A DNA stretch of 64,000 nucleotides from Azolla caroliniana (lineage: Eukaryota > Polypodiophyta). Below the pieces are notes generated by a model. It searched no databases, had not been told where the DNA came from, and worked only from the letters and a program-made list of their open reading frames with translations. The position numbers were made by a program, and so were the translations under genes. The DNA lies in the NCBI GenBank assembly GCA_043228905.1, contig JBHGNT010000022.1, positions 1,798,001-1,862,000 of the forward strand, read 5' to 3'. Numbering within the stretch: the stretch's first letter is position 1; each line of letters starts with the position of its first letter. Positions 11,501 to 21,107 of the stretch are shown here, one piece after another.

Positions 11501-12000
11501 ATGTCACAGTGTTGTGAGTTGCCGACTCGAACTGAGTCGGAGTGACGGATCGTATATTGCCGAAATTGGGATCTATGAGGAGTCACGTGAAATGACGCGC
11601 CCGAATCCAAGAGCCATGTGCTTGATTCTTCAGTCGTGAGCAAAACTTCTGAGCCGATTGGATTTTCGATTGATAGTATATTCGGGTCGTTTGGTAGCAC
11701 ATCAGCTGAGAAGCTGACGTAATTGATCTCCTCATGCCAGCCACTCTTCTTGTTGTTCTTGTTCTTGAGTGCACGGCAGTCGGCTTTGATGTGTCCGGGT
11801 TTCTTGCAATAGTTGCAGATTCGGTTATCCCGTGACTGGCTCCGTCTTCGCTGATTGTTCGGCGGCCGTGAGGAATCTCTTCCTCGTGTGTTCGATCGGT
11901 CTCTCGAACCTTGTACTACGTAAGCGTCGTCTGTTGAGTCTTTGGCGAAAGACTTTCTCCGAGCTGCTTCGGTCAGGATTGCGCTCGTGACTTCGGAGTA
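8518..12000 (-). CDS. pol: Copia B pol: zinc knuckle, protease, integrase, reverse transcriptase, RNase H
   Basis: The frame is open from just after the gag frameshift near 12001 to the stop at 8518, more than 1,150 codons. In order: a CCHC zinc knuckle (CNYCKKPGHIKADC, about 11780-11825), the protease box STWLLDSGASFHVT, the integrase zinc module ending QFCEHCQYGKQ, an integrase core with FIDDSTR, FRTDNGGEF and SPEQNGIAERMN, the reverse transcriptase with FLIIYVDDMLISG near 9490-9530, and RNase H ending DGMTKCL. All catalytic residues I checked are present, and no stop interrupts it. With gag disrupted, B could at best be mobilised with help from another copy. Start: no ATG is needed, since pol is made as part of a gag-pol fusion. 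Confidence 0.9.
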   Translation of the reverse strand, partial: YSEVTSAILTEAARRKSFAKDSTDDAYVVQGSRDRSNTRGRDSSRPPNNQRRRSQSRDNRICNYCKKPGHIKADCRALKNKNNKKSGWHEEINYVSFSADVLPNDPNILSIENPIGSEVLLTTEESSTWLLDSGASFHVTPHRSQFRQYTIRHSDSVRVGNSQHCDIIGIGTVELNLAGGSTLVLHNVRHVPELSRPLISVGQLDEDGIRAGFSSGGWTLHRGNLLLARGPKIHSLYPLHVTLREGNLFLVDIPVSSLWHRRLGHLSKAGITHLSRAGYIPKLSFSDHQFCEHCQYGKQAAASHPTSAPRETRPLDLVHSDVCGPMPHQSLGGASYFVNFIDDSTRKVWAYPIRTKDRVFSIFTDWLAMVENQTDRKLKCFRTDNGGEFKSEEFVKFCRQRGIRREFTAPHSPEQNGIAERMNRTIQERIVSMLQHSGLSDGFWAEALLTAVHIINMSPSRPLGLQIPQELWIGSKPNYDKLRIFGCEAYALIPKDDRRKLAPRSRKCIFLGYGSDGEMGYRLWDPERRQIVRSSDVVFNESAMNPSVEKPIEVRRVTFSDVPTLQEGPTLNTRSASRVAEPYTTDSDNSDSAQQLSDHPTSIPDATSPIIPRRSERLSQPPERYSPGIFFTDAGEPTSYEEASTSVDSATWHLAMESEMHSIRANKTWDLVELPRNRRALPCKWVYRLKETSDSTTPKYKARLVAKGFQQEYGVDFDEIFSPVVKMTTLRFLLGVVAADNLELIQLDVKTAFLHGDLEEEIYMEQPKGFVAPGQEHLVCRLRKSLYGLKQAPRQWYKKFDDFIQSIGFSKSDEDHCLFTNTAQDGSPIFLIIYVDDMLISGRHAGELADLIRQLRLKFAMKDLGPARHILGMKISRHRDKRHLFLSQTDYIRRVLERFNMQSAKSASTPLPMNLRLSQRDCPTSGPEGEDMKSVPYAPAVGSLMYLMVATRPDISHAVGVVSRFMHNPGRSHWNAVKHVFRYLAGTKDHDILFGPNRTSGVVGYTDSDFAGCIDNRKSTTGYCFKFGNGAISWKSKLQECTATSTTEAEYVAASDAAKEALWLGRLAHTFRQVDHDSAPVVYSDSQGAVALSRNPVHHNASKHIDVRYHFVRDCVISGKIGLEKISTTDNVVDGMTKCLSADRFRSLRHQMGVTTNQSG

Positions 12001-12001
12001 T

Positions 12002-12514
12002 TTAACAGCCGTGGCACACGGTTGTGACGAAAGTTTCCCATGATGAGGGAAGGCTGCTCATGAGTATCATTGCTCTGAGTTCATCCTCGATTGCCGTCCC
12101 CTGTGACGAGATTTGGGAGCTTATGCTTTCGTACTCATTGAGATGTGCTTGAACCGAATCGGATTCTTTCATCCGCAAGTTGTAGAGGCGCCGGATCAGA
12201 AACATCTTCGTTGCGGCGACCTTCTTTTCGTAAGTGTCCGACAGTGTTTTCCACAGTTCGAATGCTGTCGTACACGATTGCACCGTAAAGTATACCGATT
12301 CCGATAGGTGCATCCGAATCGTGGCGCGGACGATTCTGTCCAGCTTCTGCCACTCAATTGGTTTGTATCCTTCTGGAGGTTCTTCATTTTCGATGGGATC
12401 GATTTGCCCCTTGACTATGAGATAGTCCTGCATTTGCTCCTTCCAGAAGTTGAAGTTCGATCCATCGAACTTTCGTAGACTCATTTCTGACGAGCCGGAT
12501 GTTGATGCCATCAA
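12002..12514 (-). pseudogene. gag: Copia B gag, frameshifted
   Basis: Gag forms the virus-like particle. The frame starts MMASTSGSSEMSLRKFDGSNF and has the copia gag order: KFDGSNFNFWKEQMQDYL, then YEKKVAATKMFLIRRLYNLRM, then LMSSLPSSWETFV. Against element L (52741-52780) B lacks about 11 bp after WETFVTTVC, which shifts the frame and ends gag at a TAA at 12002-12004. Downstream, pol with the zinc knuckle continues in another frame. A programmed frameshift is unlikely, because L has extra gag bases here instead. Confidence 0.8.
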
Positions 12515-13193
12515 ATTTGGTTTCGGTTGACGAAGCTCGGTTCGGAGTTGACTACGAACCTTGTGGGAGTGCAGCCGGTTGGCTCACCCGATATCGTTCT
12601 AGTCGGATTTGAACCCGAGTCGGTTCGGCTTCGGATATATGTATTGTTGAACTTGCTCGAATTGACTCCGGTAACTTGAGGGACAGAACCGACTGGTCTT
12701 CCCGAAAGTTGCCGAGTCTGGGTGAGCCCGGTTCGCTTCGGATATATATGCCGAATACCGATTATTGAAACCGATTGTCTGGACCGATTCTGCTTTGGGT
12801 GGCTGCAGCGACGAGAGAGACAGATCCAACTGATCCTCTCGAATGTCGATCAGCCGGATGAAGCACGAATTGGGGTTGTTGTCTTGAGACCGATCTGCAC
12901 CGAGTGGTTACAATGAGCGGCGAGCAGCGATTGATGACCTCTTCGGATGCCGTTTAACCGAGTGGAGCACGATCGTGTCAATGTTGCACAAGGGGATTTC
13001 ACCTCGAGCGGTTACGATCACAGGGAATAGAGTACAACCTGTTGGCTTACTCCAAGCGAAGATGATCTAACGCGATGAGGTGCGAGCCTCGTTTTTCTTC
13101 TTCTTCTCTCTTCTTCGAATGACGCAAGAAACCGAATGCTGTGCAGGTTGAGACGACGTCCGACAGCGGATTGAAGGACCGAATACTGTGCAG
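12515..13193 (-). other. Copia B 5' untranslated leader
   Basis: This 680-bp stretch lies between the primer site and the gag start on the minus strand. It has no long frame and no recognised domain. Several short direct repeats of GTTCGGCTTCGGATATAT-like sequence occur (about 12625-12650 and 12730-12750). Such leaders usually carry packaging and dimer signals; I cannot point to one here. Confidence 0.5.
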
Positions 13194-13205
13194 GCTCTGA
13201 TACCA
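13194..13205 (-). promoter_or_regulatory. Primer-binding site of copia B (initiator Met tRNA)
   Basis: The minus strand reads TGGTATCAGAGC two bases after the LTR end. This is the standard copia site complementary to the 3' end of initiator tRNA-Met. Confidence 0.92.
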
Positions 13206-13207
13206 GA

Positions 13208-13504
13208 TGTTGGAGATCAAGGTCGTCTATGCGGAAGATCAAGAAGCATTCGATTCTGTTCTGAGTACCTGCGTATGACAGTTTCTACGATCTTGCACAG
13301 AGAGAGAGAGAGAGAGAGGCACAAAAGACTTTCTATTCCACAAAGCAATAGTACAACACCCAACCTTACAAAAAGGTTACAAGGTCACTATATATAGTGA
13401 CCGACTTAGGGCAACTACCCTTTATGCTAATTACACAAATGGCCCAAACTTGAGCTATAGAAGGGGATAGTGTGAATACGTCCATTATACACTTGTATTC
13501 GACA
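13208..13504 (-). repeat. 5' LTR of copia B
   Basis: This is the mate of 8023-8325 with the same ends. The palindromic TATA segment is at 13383-13402 and the shorter (GA)n run at about 13299-13318. Promoter activity would run toward lower coordinates. Confidence 0.92.
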
Positions 13505-14842
13505 CTTCTTTCCCTGCATTCCTTGTATTGTGACGCTTTGAGGTGCCATCTTCTTCACCGGTTCTTTTCCTCTTCTCTTCGACAAGAGCCTCATAGTTGT
13601 CGCACACAACCTCCGCAAAGCTTGTGTTATCGTCGACTGGATCCGACCATCCGGTTACTTGTCGCACATTCCGATCAGCATGTTTGAGATCCTCCAAATC
13701 TATTTTTCCTTTCTTTTCACACTCGAATACCGTTGGCCAAAACCCAATTCCCGGCTTGATCGTCTTTAGATTCTCTCTTCCGACTCGTATTCCCGCCGAT
13801 GCGGCGTAGTGCATGGCTTCCACATGCCTTGCAACTTCCTCTTCCACAATCTTTTTCAGCCCGCCTCTTCCAAAGTTCACTCGTAGCGGCTTTCGGGTCT
13901 CGCTCGAGTGAATCATGTTGCCGTCCAAATAGACGACATTCTTGCAAATCGCGTCTTGCAAGTCAGTGCACTCCCTTCGTGAGTGCTCGAAGTTGTCGCA
14001 CCACACACATCTATATGCTTCTTTTCCCTTTTGCCCGCGTCGACCTAAGTTGGCCAATGATACCACTTCAAACTTCTTGGAGAGCTCTTCGATTATAGAT
14101 TCCTCCATCGCTTTCTTGTCGAAATTGTTGATCGGCTTGTTAGACTCAATCGTCACAGGTGCATTCCTTCTCCACGATTGTGGATTCTCCATATCAGTTT
14201 CCTCTTGCCATTGTCGACGCTTATCAAGACGGCTCCAAGCCTTCTTCACCGCCGCCCAGTCCGCCACCAAGCCATTTGGTTATGTTTCATCCTCCAAAAA
14301 GTTACCCAATTCACGCCGATCTTTTGCATCCATTGCCTTCAGGAATAGTAGGACTTTATCTCCACCGAGAACTCGTTGATCAACACTCGGAAGTCGGTTA
14401 TACTTCTGGTCGAATTCGGCATATACTCCAGACGCACACATATTCTTCCCTTTCTTCTCGATCCAAGACATTAGCGTATGTCGAGTCATCCGTGATGGGT
14501 CTTCAAGCATGTATTCGGCGAGAAGCGCCTTTTCGAACTCCGCCCAAGTTGCATGCTCGCTTTGAATCTCCATGATGCGGTTGCAGATCTGTGGTTCCAC
14601 CACACGTTTAAAGCTAGAAATTTGTTTGAGATCGTTGACATCCCTTTGTTGCATCTCGTTCCGATAGGTAGCGAGAAGATCCGTGATGTTCTTGCCACTA
14701 AATCATCCAGCTATCTCGACCGTACGATCAACAGCTTTGTCGATTAAAGCTTCTCGATCTCTCACCTTCAGCATGTATTCCACTATGTACACCATACCTT
14801 TCGTTAATTCCTCTCCTTGAGTTCCGCTTGTTGAAGCCATTG
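13505..14842 (-). pseudogene. gag: Gypsy C gag, two nonsense codons
   Basis: The frame starts at the ATG at 14840-14842 (MASTSGTQGEEL). It has an in-frame TGA at about 14703-14705 (after VEIAG) and an in-frame TAA at 14280-14282, where glutamine is expected. The capsid part reads MEIQSEHATWAEFEKALLAEYMLED, typical of gypsy gag, and a CCHC knuckle (CVWCDNFEHSRREC) lies near 13975-14020. The frame runs into copia B at 13505 and resumes in the DUF4100-like linker below 8022. Single base changes explain both stops, so decay is moderate. Confidence 0.8.
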
Positions 14843-14871
14843 TTGCACTTGATATCCTTCCTACCGCCTCT

Positions 14872-14889
14872 TTCACGTCGGGTTCACCA
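14872..14889 (-). promoter_or_regulatory. Primer-binding site of gypsy C (tryptophan tRNA)
   Basis: The minus strand reads TGGTGAACCCGACGTGAA. I match this to the complement of the 3' end of plant tRNA-Trp, recalled from memory, over 18 bases. It lies 8 bases inside the 5' LTR end, as for gypsy elements. tRNA-Met priming is excluded by the sequence. Confidence 0.75.
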
Positions 14890-14897
14890 CTTAATTA

Positions 14898-17027
14898 TGT
14901 CGTGAAAATCCGTCACTATGTGCGGATCATGAGGCGGAACCGCCGAGGTTCTGGACTAGAAGGATTTAGTGCAACACGTACAACACAAGCAAGTTTTAAG
15001 CATAAGACAAGTGGGAGAGACAAATCATTTGTTTATTGCAAAAGAAAATCGATTCTTTATAATTTCAGAATCGTGTTACAATGGGTTGGGTATGGAAATG
15101 AGAGATTAGTTTTTCAAAGAAAGGAGCCAACAACCATGCAAGGAGTGGTCCGATATGAATACGAGAGATACTTTTTTACCAGAAAGCTCAAGTCAACAAA
15201 GCTAAGAGTTTGATATCAATATGTGAGATAATTTTCTTCTTGAATCCGAGAGGGAAGAAGAAAGAAGGGGAAAAAAAAAGAAAAAAAAACTAGGAGGGAA
15301 AAAATGGGACATATATCAAGCTCCTCGTTGATCCTCCTCCCCAATGTTACTTTGCATGCCCACTTTTAGTCGGATGGCCTCTATTTTTAGTTGCATGGCC
15401 TCTGCTTTTAGTCGCATGCTTCCATGTTTAGATGCATGCCCTTTTACTTTTAGTTGCATGGCCTTGGCTTTTGGTTGCATGCGATTGTCCGTATAATTCG
15501 GCCAAATGAAACAATCATCCATAAAGTTTAGCCCGTGAGAAATCCGTACGTGCATCACAACCAAACCGTAGACGCGTCAGCGCACAAAAGTCTCGACCAC
15601 GTAGTAGTGTACGCATCCACGCATGCGCACGTTGTCGCGTTGTTACGCGCGTGCGTGTGGAAGGGGCGGGACCACGGGGATCTTGGACTAGGGAGAAGAG
15701 GAGAAAGGTTAAGACAACGAATGGAAGATTAGCTCATAGCTCAAGAGGAGAAGAGAACGAATATGACATTATGATAGAAGAAGATGAAGAAGATGGAGTC
15801 AAGATACTCAACAAGAAGTTCGATTAAGAAAACATAAACGCTTTACAATGGTGGCCGCCATGGCCGCACCAAACGACTATAAGAAAACCCTAAAGGAAAA
15901 CCCAAGAAGAAAACCCTAACCGAACCCTAACGCTCGACCTATGTGGTATACCTCGCACACTCAAAAATAGGCAACCCCCACAATGGTGCCTTCTCTCTCC
16001 TTTTATAGCACAAGGAGGGAAGACCGTTTACAAAAGTGAGACTAAAATATCCCCTTTCATTCAAAGGGGATATTTGCCTTGATTTGGGGAAGGGTGAGAT
16101 TGATGGCCCCTTAACTCCCACCTCCTCACAAACAACTAGGTACCTATGTACCGCATAGTACCTCTCTCTCTCTCTCTCGCGTGGATGTGCGTACAACCAC
16201 ATCACCTTTATACCTTTATTACTATTACAAATACATTATGTACGTGTGCAACGTTGCACATCGCTCTTTGGCTCTCATTGCTCTGGTTTCCGCTCGTGGA
16301 CGAAAATCTTCACGACATCCGCCCGACCGCGCCGTAGTGTACGCATCCACGTGTGCGCGCGTCCAACCCGCACCGTATACGCATCCGCGCACAAAAGTCT
16401 CGTCCGCGCCGTAGTGTACGCATCCACGCATGCGCACACACGCATCCGCGGCGCACATACGCATCCGTCCGAAACGTCCACGCGTACATCCACGCGTCTG
16501 CACGCTCATCCACACATACGCGTCCGTCCGAAACGTCCACGCGTACGCTGGAAACTTGTACGCGTGCATCCACACATACGCGTCCGTCCGAAACGTCCAC
16601 GCGTACGCTGGAAACTTGCACACACGCGTACATCTGAAGACGTCCATGCACGTGTACTTCCGAAAATGTCCACGTGGCCATGTAGACGCGCGTACGCCCG
16701 AAGCGTGCACACCACATAGTGTAGCCCAAGTCACTTTGAACATCCTATGCTCCTCACATTGATAGAATGAATATGTTTTGGTTTCCCTTATATATTCTGG
16801 GTTCCAATGTTGTCCTATCTATGTGGGATATCTCACAATTTTGTCTTTTCTTTTCTTTTCTTCAAACTTCACACTCACATAACTTAATACTTGTTTATCC
16901 GTTTTATGCGTAGTAAAATACGCTATGAAGCTCTTTGACACATCTATCTTTCCATATCCATATATTAAGCTAATCGTAAATAATTATTTTACTATTTCTC
17001 ATATCGTGTGTGAAAAACCACACGACA
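14898..17027 (-). repeat. 5' LTR of gypsy C, 2.1 kb with expanded internal repeats
   Basis: On the plus strand it runs from TGTCGTGAAAATCC to CCACACGACA. Its first 60 bp match the solo LTR at 22079, and its last 300 bp match 22800-23100. The middle is about 1 kb longer than in the solo LTR. It holds a run of GCATG-containing repeats (15345-15485) and a GC-rich CGCATCCACG repeat field (15600-15630 and 16330-16640). The left boundary fits the primer site and the right boundary fits the fragment at 3611-3654. Confidence 0.75.
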
Positions 17028-17513
17028 GCGGCAAGCAAGGTGATGTACTGCTTCGCGTCCAGTGTCGATAACCAGCTGCTCAACCATATCTGTGACGCCA
17101 AGACACCGAAGGATGCTTAGGGAAACTTGAAAAAGGTTTTTGCCGCAAGCAACATTGCCCGGAAGCTGCAACTCAGACAGGAGTTGAGTAATGTTCGATA
17201 GAAGAACATGTCGGTGGCAGATTACACAGCCCGGATCAAAGGGATCTGTGACTCGCTTGCCTCTATTAACGTCACCGTAGAGGAAGACGAGATGGTGCAA
17301 GTCTGTCTTGGAGGCCTAGCATCCAAGTTCGGAGCTTTCCGGACTGCGGTTTGTACAAGGGAGAATAGGCCCTCATTTTTCGACTTACAGTCGATGCTCC
17401 TTGTAGAGGAGAACCACACCGATGCATCTACCAGTGCATCCCCAGACATCCGAATGCTGTACACGGAGCAGATCGGTCCCACGGGCGTGATGGATGAGGC
17501 AGGTCGGCACACA
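17028..17513 (+). pseudogene. gag: Copia D gag fragment
   Basis: The frame from MSVADYTARIKGICDSLASI to the PSFFDLQSMLLVEENH motif is the C-terminal half of copia gag (UBN2-type). Upstream of 17208 the frame is broken by a stop in a DAKTPKDA-like segment. At about 17514 it jumps directly to the region just before integrase, so the zinc knuckle and the protease are gone. Confidence 0.8.
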
Positions 17514-18236
17514 ATGGGTGCTTCATTGAGGATGAGGGCGAAGTTATTGCGCAAGGGCGTAGAGATGGGAGGATGTTTATCCTCAACACCAATGATGTCG
17601 GCACCGCAATGTTCACCAAAGGACAGAAGGTCAAGTCGGATATCGACTTGTGGCACAAGCGGATCGGCCACGTCAACTACAAGAGGCTTCAAGACCTGCA
17701 AACGAAACAAGTCGTTTTCGGTTTGCCGAAGTTTAGCGGCCGGAGAGCCCAAATTTGTGAAGCCTGCCAACTCGGGAAGCAACACCGGCTTCCATTCCCC
17801 ACCGAAAGAAATCGAAGTCGTAACAAGCTCGATCTTATCCATTCGGATGTGTGGGCACCAGCACAAAATGTTAGCATTAGCGGGAGTCGATATTTCGTCT
17901 CCTTCATCGACGACTACACACGGCATACGTGGATCTACCTCATTGAGCAGAAGAGCGAAGTCTTCGAGTGTTTTTGGAGCCTCCAGAAGATTGTGGAACG
18001 GGAATCGGAGAGGAAGATCACATGCCTACGGTTAGATGGCGGAAAAGAGTACTTTTCCGGCCAATTCAACAGCTATCTGCAACAAAAAGGAATTCGGCAA
18101 GAATTCAGCTGCAGATACACACTGCAACAGAACAGTGTGGCCGAAAGGAAGAATCGGTCGCTGATTGAGGCAGCTAGGGCAATGCTGGAGGAAAAGAGCA
18201 TGCCCAAGTTCGATTGGGCGGAGGCGGAGGAGTCAT
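17514..18236 (+). pseudogene. Copia D integrase fragment
   Basis: After the deletion join the sequence reads the pre-integrase segment (FILNTNDVGTAMF), then the zinc module HKRIGHVNYKRL...ICEACQLGKQ and the core with FIDDYTRHTWIYL and LDGGKEYFSG. Two frames are used, so at least one shift lies near 17570. The core stops after EEKSMPKFDWAEAE at 18232, where a second deletion removes the rest of integrase, all reverse transcriptase and RNase H. Confidence 0.8.
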
Positions 18237-18430
18237 AGCAGCGAAGGAGCTGAGATGGGCCTATTGAGCAGACATGCCGATGGTCGAGGCGCGCAGAACC
18301 AAAGGGGTCGCGGCAAACAAAACCGGACCGGACAAGGAGCGTGAGCAAGGTGAAGCGACGCTAGGAGAAGTTGGTTGGAAGAACAGAGGTTGACACTTCG
18401 ACCCTACCTCGGGTTGAGCTTGAGGGGCAG

Positions 18431-18860
18431 TGTTGAGCGGCAAGCTCAACCGGAGCCGAATCGGTTGAATAAGATGAGCCGGTAAGCGAGAGGAATCGGT
18501 ATGCCGGTGAGCAACCGAGCCGGTAAGCAGTAAGGACCGGTAAGCGAGAGGAGCCGGTATGCCGGATCCAATCCGTAACCGGAAGCCTAGTATAGGTTAG
18601 ACAACTAGGCAGTTATAGTCTCGTAGTTAGTGTTAGATGCTCGTGTGAGCATTGAAGTACACCGTACTTCTAACAGTCCCGTGTGGACTTGTATAAATAG
18701 CGTTGATGAGCGCGTTGTAGATACAGAGCACAAAGTATTCATATAATTTTGAAAAATAGTATGTTTTGCTCTCTCTCGCTGTCTCTCCCGCGTACTCTCT
18801 CTCTCTCTCTCTCTCTCTGTGTATTATTCTTTCTAACGCTTCCGCAAGCAATCCTTTACA
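18431..18860 (+). repeat. 3' LTR of copia D
   Basis: It starts TGTTGAGCGG and ends CTTTACA. A degraded polypurine tract (GAGGGGCAG) precedes it. Inverted repeats lie at 18639-18650, 18654-18670, 18675-18689 and 18700-18713, with TATAAATA in between and a long CT run at about 18773-18820. Confidence 0.85.
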
Positions 18861-19506
18861 CTTCCTCCATAGCAGCACGCCAATTTGCGTCTTTCGTTGC
18901 TTCTACATAGCTCTTCGGTTCACACACATCCGCCACCTTAGTCATGTACGCATAGTGATGCGCCATGTACTCATTATACTCGTACCTCATGATCGGTTCA
19001 CGCACATTCGCCACCTTAATCATGTACGCATAGTGATGTGCCATGTACTCATTATACTCGTACCTCATGACGGTTTTCTTTCGATGGGTTGACCGGCGTA
19101 ACTTTTCGTTACCCGGTTTGAGGCCCTTCTTGGCCGGTTCGGACTTCCCTTTTGAAAATCCATCTTCTTCCTTTCTGGAGTTGGATTCGCTCTGATCCGA
19201 CTCATTGTTGCCGGTTTCATATTCCAGCATCTTCTTCTTCCCCTTCTCTTTGCACGTAAACCGTCTCCTTAGTTCCTTGCGCGGGGAGAGCACGACAGAG
19301 TCTCCACTACTCGTTGGTTCTTCATCCGATTGGTCATCCCGACTCAGCCGTTCATTCGGCCCACTTAGCCGGAATGGGATCGGACTCTCTTCTAGAGTGC
19401 CGAAGTCTTTATCTTCTACCCGGACCTCCTTGGGCTCACTAGCCTCATCTTCCGGAATCAAGTCTTCGTCGGGAGTTGGAGTCGGTAAGGAGTACCATGA
19501 TGCCAT
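18861..19506 (-). pseudogene. Copia E integrase-RT linker with in-frame duplication
   Basis: The frame starts MASWYSLPTPTPDEDL and includes the Ser/Asp/Glu-rich linker and the RRSTHRKKTV motif before reverse transcriptase. The segment MRYEYNEYMAHHYAYM...REP, 26 codons, is present twice in a row (78-bp unit at 18925 and 19003). The frame ends against D at 18861 with NWRAAMEE. Confidence 0.75.
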
Positions 19507-19557
19507 CTAATCAAACTCGACATCTCGGCTTACTCGGACCTACTTATTCTGGAGGTT

Positions 19558-20502
19558 TTAGCACTTATACGCCTTTTGCTCATGCGAATAACCAACTAGG
19601 ATGCACTTCTCCGACTTCTGGTCCAGCTTCCTCCGCTTCTCATCCAGTACATACACATATGCTATGCTACCGAATATCCGAAGGTGCCTCAAATTCGGCT
19701 TCCGCCCAAAATACATCTCATGTGCTGACACCTTGTCTCTGATCTGGTTTTGGATGTAAACGGTCGTCCGAACCGCCTCAACCCAGTAGAATTGGGGCAT
19801 GTTCTTCTCCTCCAGCATTGCCCTTGCCACGTCAACAATCGACCAGTTCTTTCTCTCGGCCACACCATTTTGTTTTGGTGTGTATCGGTAGCTGAATTCT
19901 CTCCGAATTCTGTTCTGCTACAGATAACTGTTGAATTGGCCGGAAAAGTATTCTTTTCCGCCATCCAACCACAGGCACTTGATCTTCCTCTTCGTTTCCC
20001 TTTCGACTAAACTTTGAAGGTTCTGGAAACAATCGAACACTTCGCTTTTCTTCTCAATGAGGTAGATCCACGTGTGTCGGTTGTAGTCGTCGATGAAGGA
20101 GACGAAATACGGACACCCGCCAAGACTAACATTTTGTGTCGGTCCCCATACATCCGAATGGATTAGATCGAGCTTGTTATAGCTCTGGTTTCGTTCGGTA
20201 AGGAATGGAAGCCGGTGTAGCTTCCCGAGTTGGCAGGCTTCACAAACCTGGGCCTTCCGGCCACTGAATTTTGGCAAACCGAACACAACCTGCTTCAATT
20301 GTAGGTCCTGAAGCCTCCGGTAATTGATGTGGCTGATCCGCTTGTGCCAGAGATTGATGTTTGATTCAATCTTCTGTCCTTTGGCAAAGATGGCAGTGTC
20401 GACGTCATTAGTGTTGAGGATGAACATTGTCCCTTCTCTGTGCCCTTGCGCAATTATGGGGCCTTCTTCGTCGATGAAGCACCCGAGGTGCATAAACCGC
20501 AC
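19558..20502 (-). pseudogene. Copia E integrase
   Basis: The zinc module HKRISHINYRRL...VCEACQLGKL, the core FIDDYNRHTWIYL and LDGGKEYFSG, and the C-terminal half with ERKNWSIVDVARAML and HLRIFGSIAYVYV are all readable. At least one frame change lies at about 19863-19918, and stops mark the rest. All three catalytic regions exist, but not in one frame. Confidence 0.78.
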
Positions 20503-21107
20503 CTATATTCCTTGGTCGATGATTGTCCGACCGATACCAGGTTCTTTGTGATAGTCGGAATGTGTAACACATTCATCAGCTTTCCCTTTTGTTCCAACAT
20601 GGCTTAAAGGGACTTCTCCGACATGACAATCGGGTGAGGGGTGTCGTCTCCAGTTTCGACAATCCCCGGTTGTTCTGGCTTCTCCAAAAAAGATAACCAC
20701 TCTTCATGGTTGGTCGTGTGGTTGGACGCTCCGGAATCAACGTACCATACTTCCTCCGATTTGGAAGTAGTCTTCTTCATCGAGTTAGCCTTGTGCTTCA
20801 TCACGAAGGCCAGCCCTTGACCAGTCTTCCTAGTTCTGAATCCTTCTGATCTCTGATCCTTCCGCGTAGTGCGAGCTTTGCCGGTTTTCCTGACCGGCTT
20901 TGCCGGATCCGGATTTTTCCGAATCGGCGTGCTTCTTCTAGCACTCGCTATCCCTATGGCCTTTCTTGCCATAGTACTAGCATTCTGTGTCGGCGTTTCC
21001 TTGCCGGTTCCTGACACCACTTTGACTCCTCCTGCTTGTGGAGGGTCCAGAACTACTGTCGGCACTGTCCTTGTGCCTTCTATCTTGCTCTTGTCGTCCG
21101 CCTCCAT
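20503..21107 (-). pseudogene. Copia E gag zinc-knuckle flank and protease
   Basis: The protease box VWYVDSGASNHTTNHEEWLSFLE is intact in the copy nearest to integrase. Upstream is a Lys/Arg-rich gag tail ending with a second copy of the same segment (21184-21614). Confidence 0.7.

Larger units (their letters stand above)
8018..13509 (-). mobile_element. Ty1/copia element B, complete, young, with TSD CTTCT
   Basis: Two LTRs (8023-8325 and 13208-13504) bound a minus-strand gag-pol. Five-base target duplications CTTCT lie at 8018-8022 and 13505-13509. The LTRs differ, by eye, by one base substitution plus three GA units. Primer site and polypurine tract are both present. The insertion splits gypsy C between gag and protease. 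B is the best preserved element in the window. Confidence 0.93.
3611..17027 (-). mobile_element. Ty3/gypsy element C, interrupted by copia B and by copia A
   Basis: On the minus strand the order is 5' LTR (14898-17027), tRNA-Trp primer site, gag, protease, reverse transcriptase, RNase H, integrase, polypurine tract, and the first 44 bases of the 3' LTR (3611-3654). Integrase after RNase H is the gypsy order. Copia B sits in the coding region at 8023-13504. Both C LTR ends carry the same terminal bases TGTCGTG...CACGACA. The rest of the 3' LTR must lie left of element A. The right end abuts copia D gag, so C is inserted in D. Confidence 0.85.
17028..18860 (+). mobile_element. Copia element D, 3' part with internal deletions
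   Basis: The sequence starts inside gag where gypsy C ends, then holds partial integrase and one LTR (18431-18860). The gag-to-integrase and integrase-to-tail joins are internal deletions. Sequence after the LTR is minus-strand copia E, so I infer D inserted in E. The 5' end must lie left of the window. Confidence 0.8.

Noticed and set aside
16225-16743. Long Cys/Arg/His-rich frames on both strands
   Set aside because: They arise from the GC-rich CGCATCCACG repeat field in the gypsy C LTR. All six frames stay open by composition, and no motif is seen.
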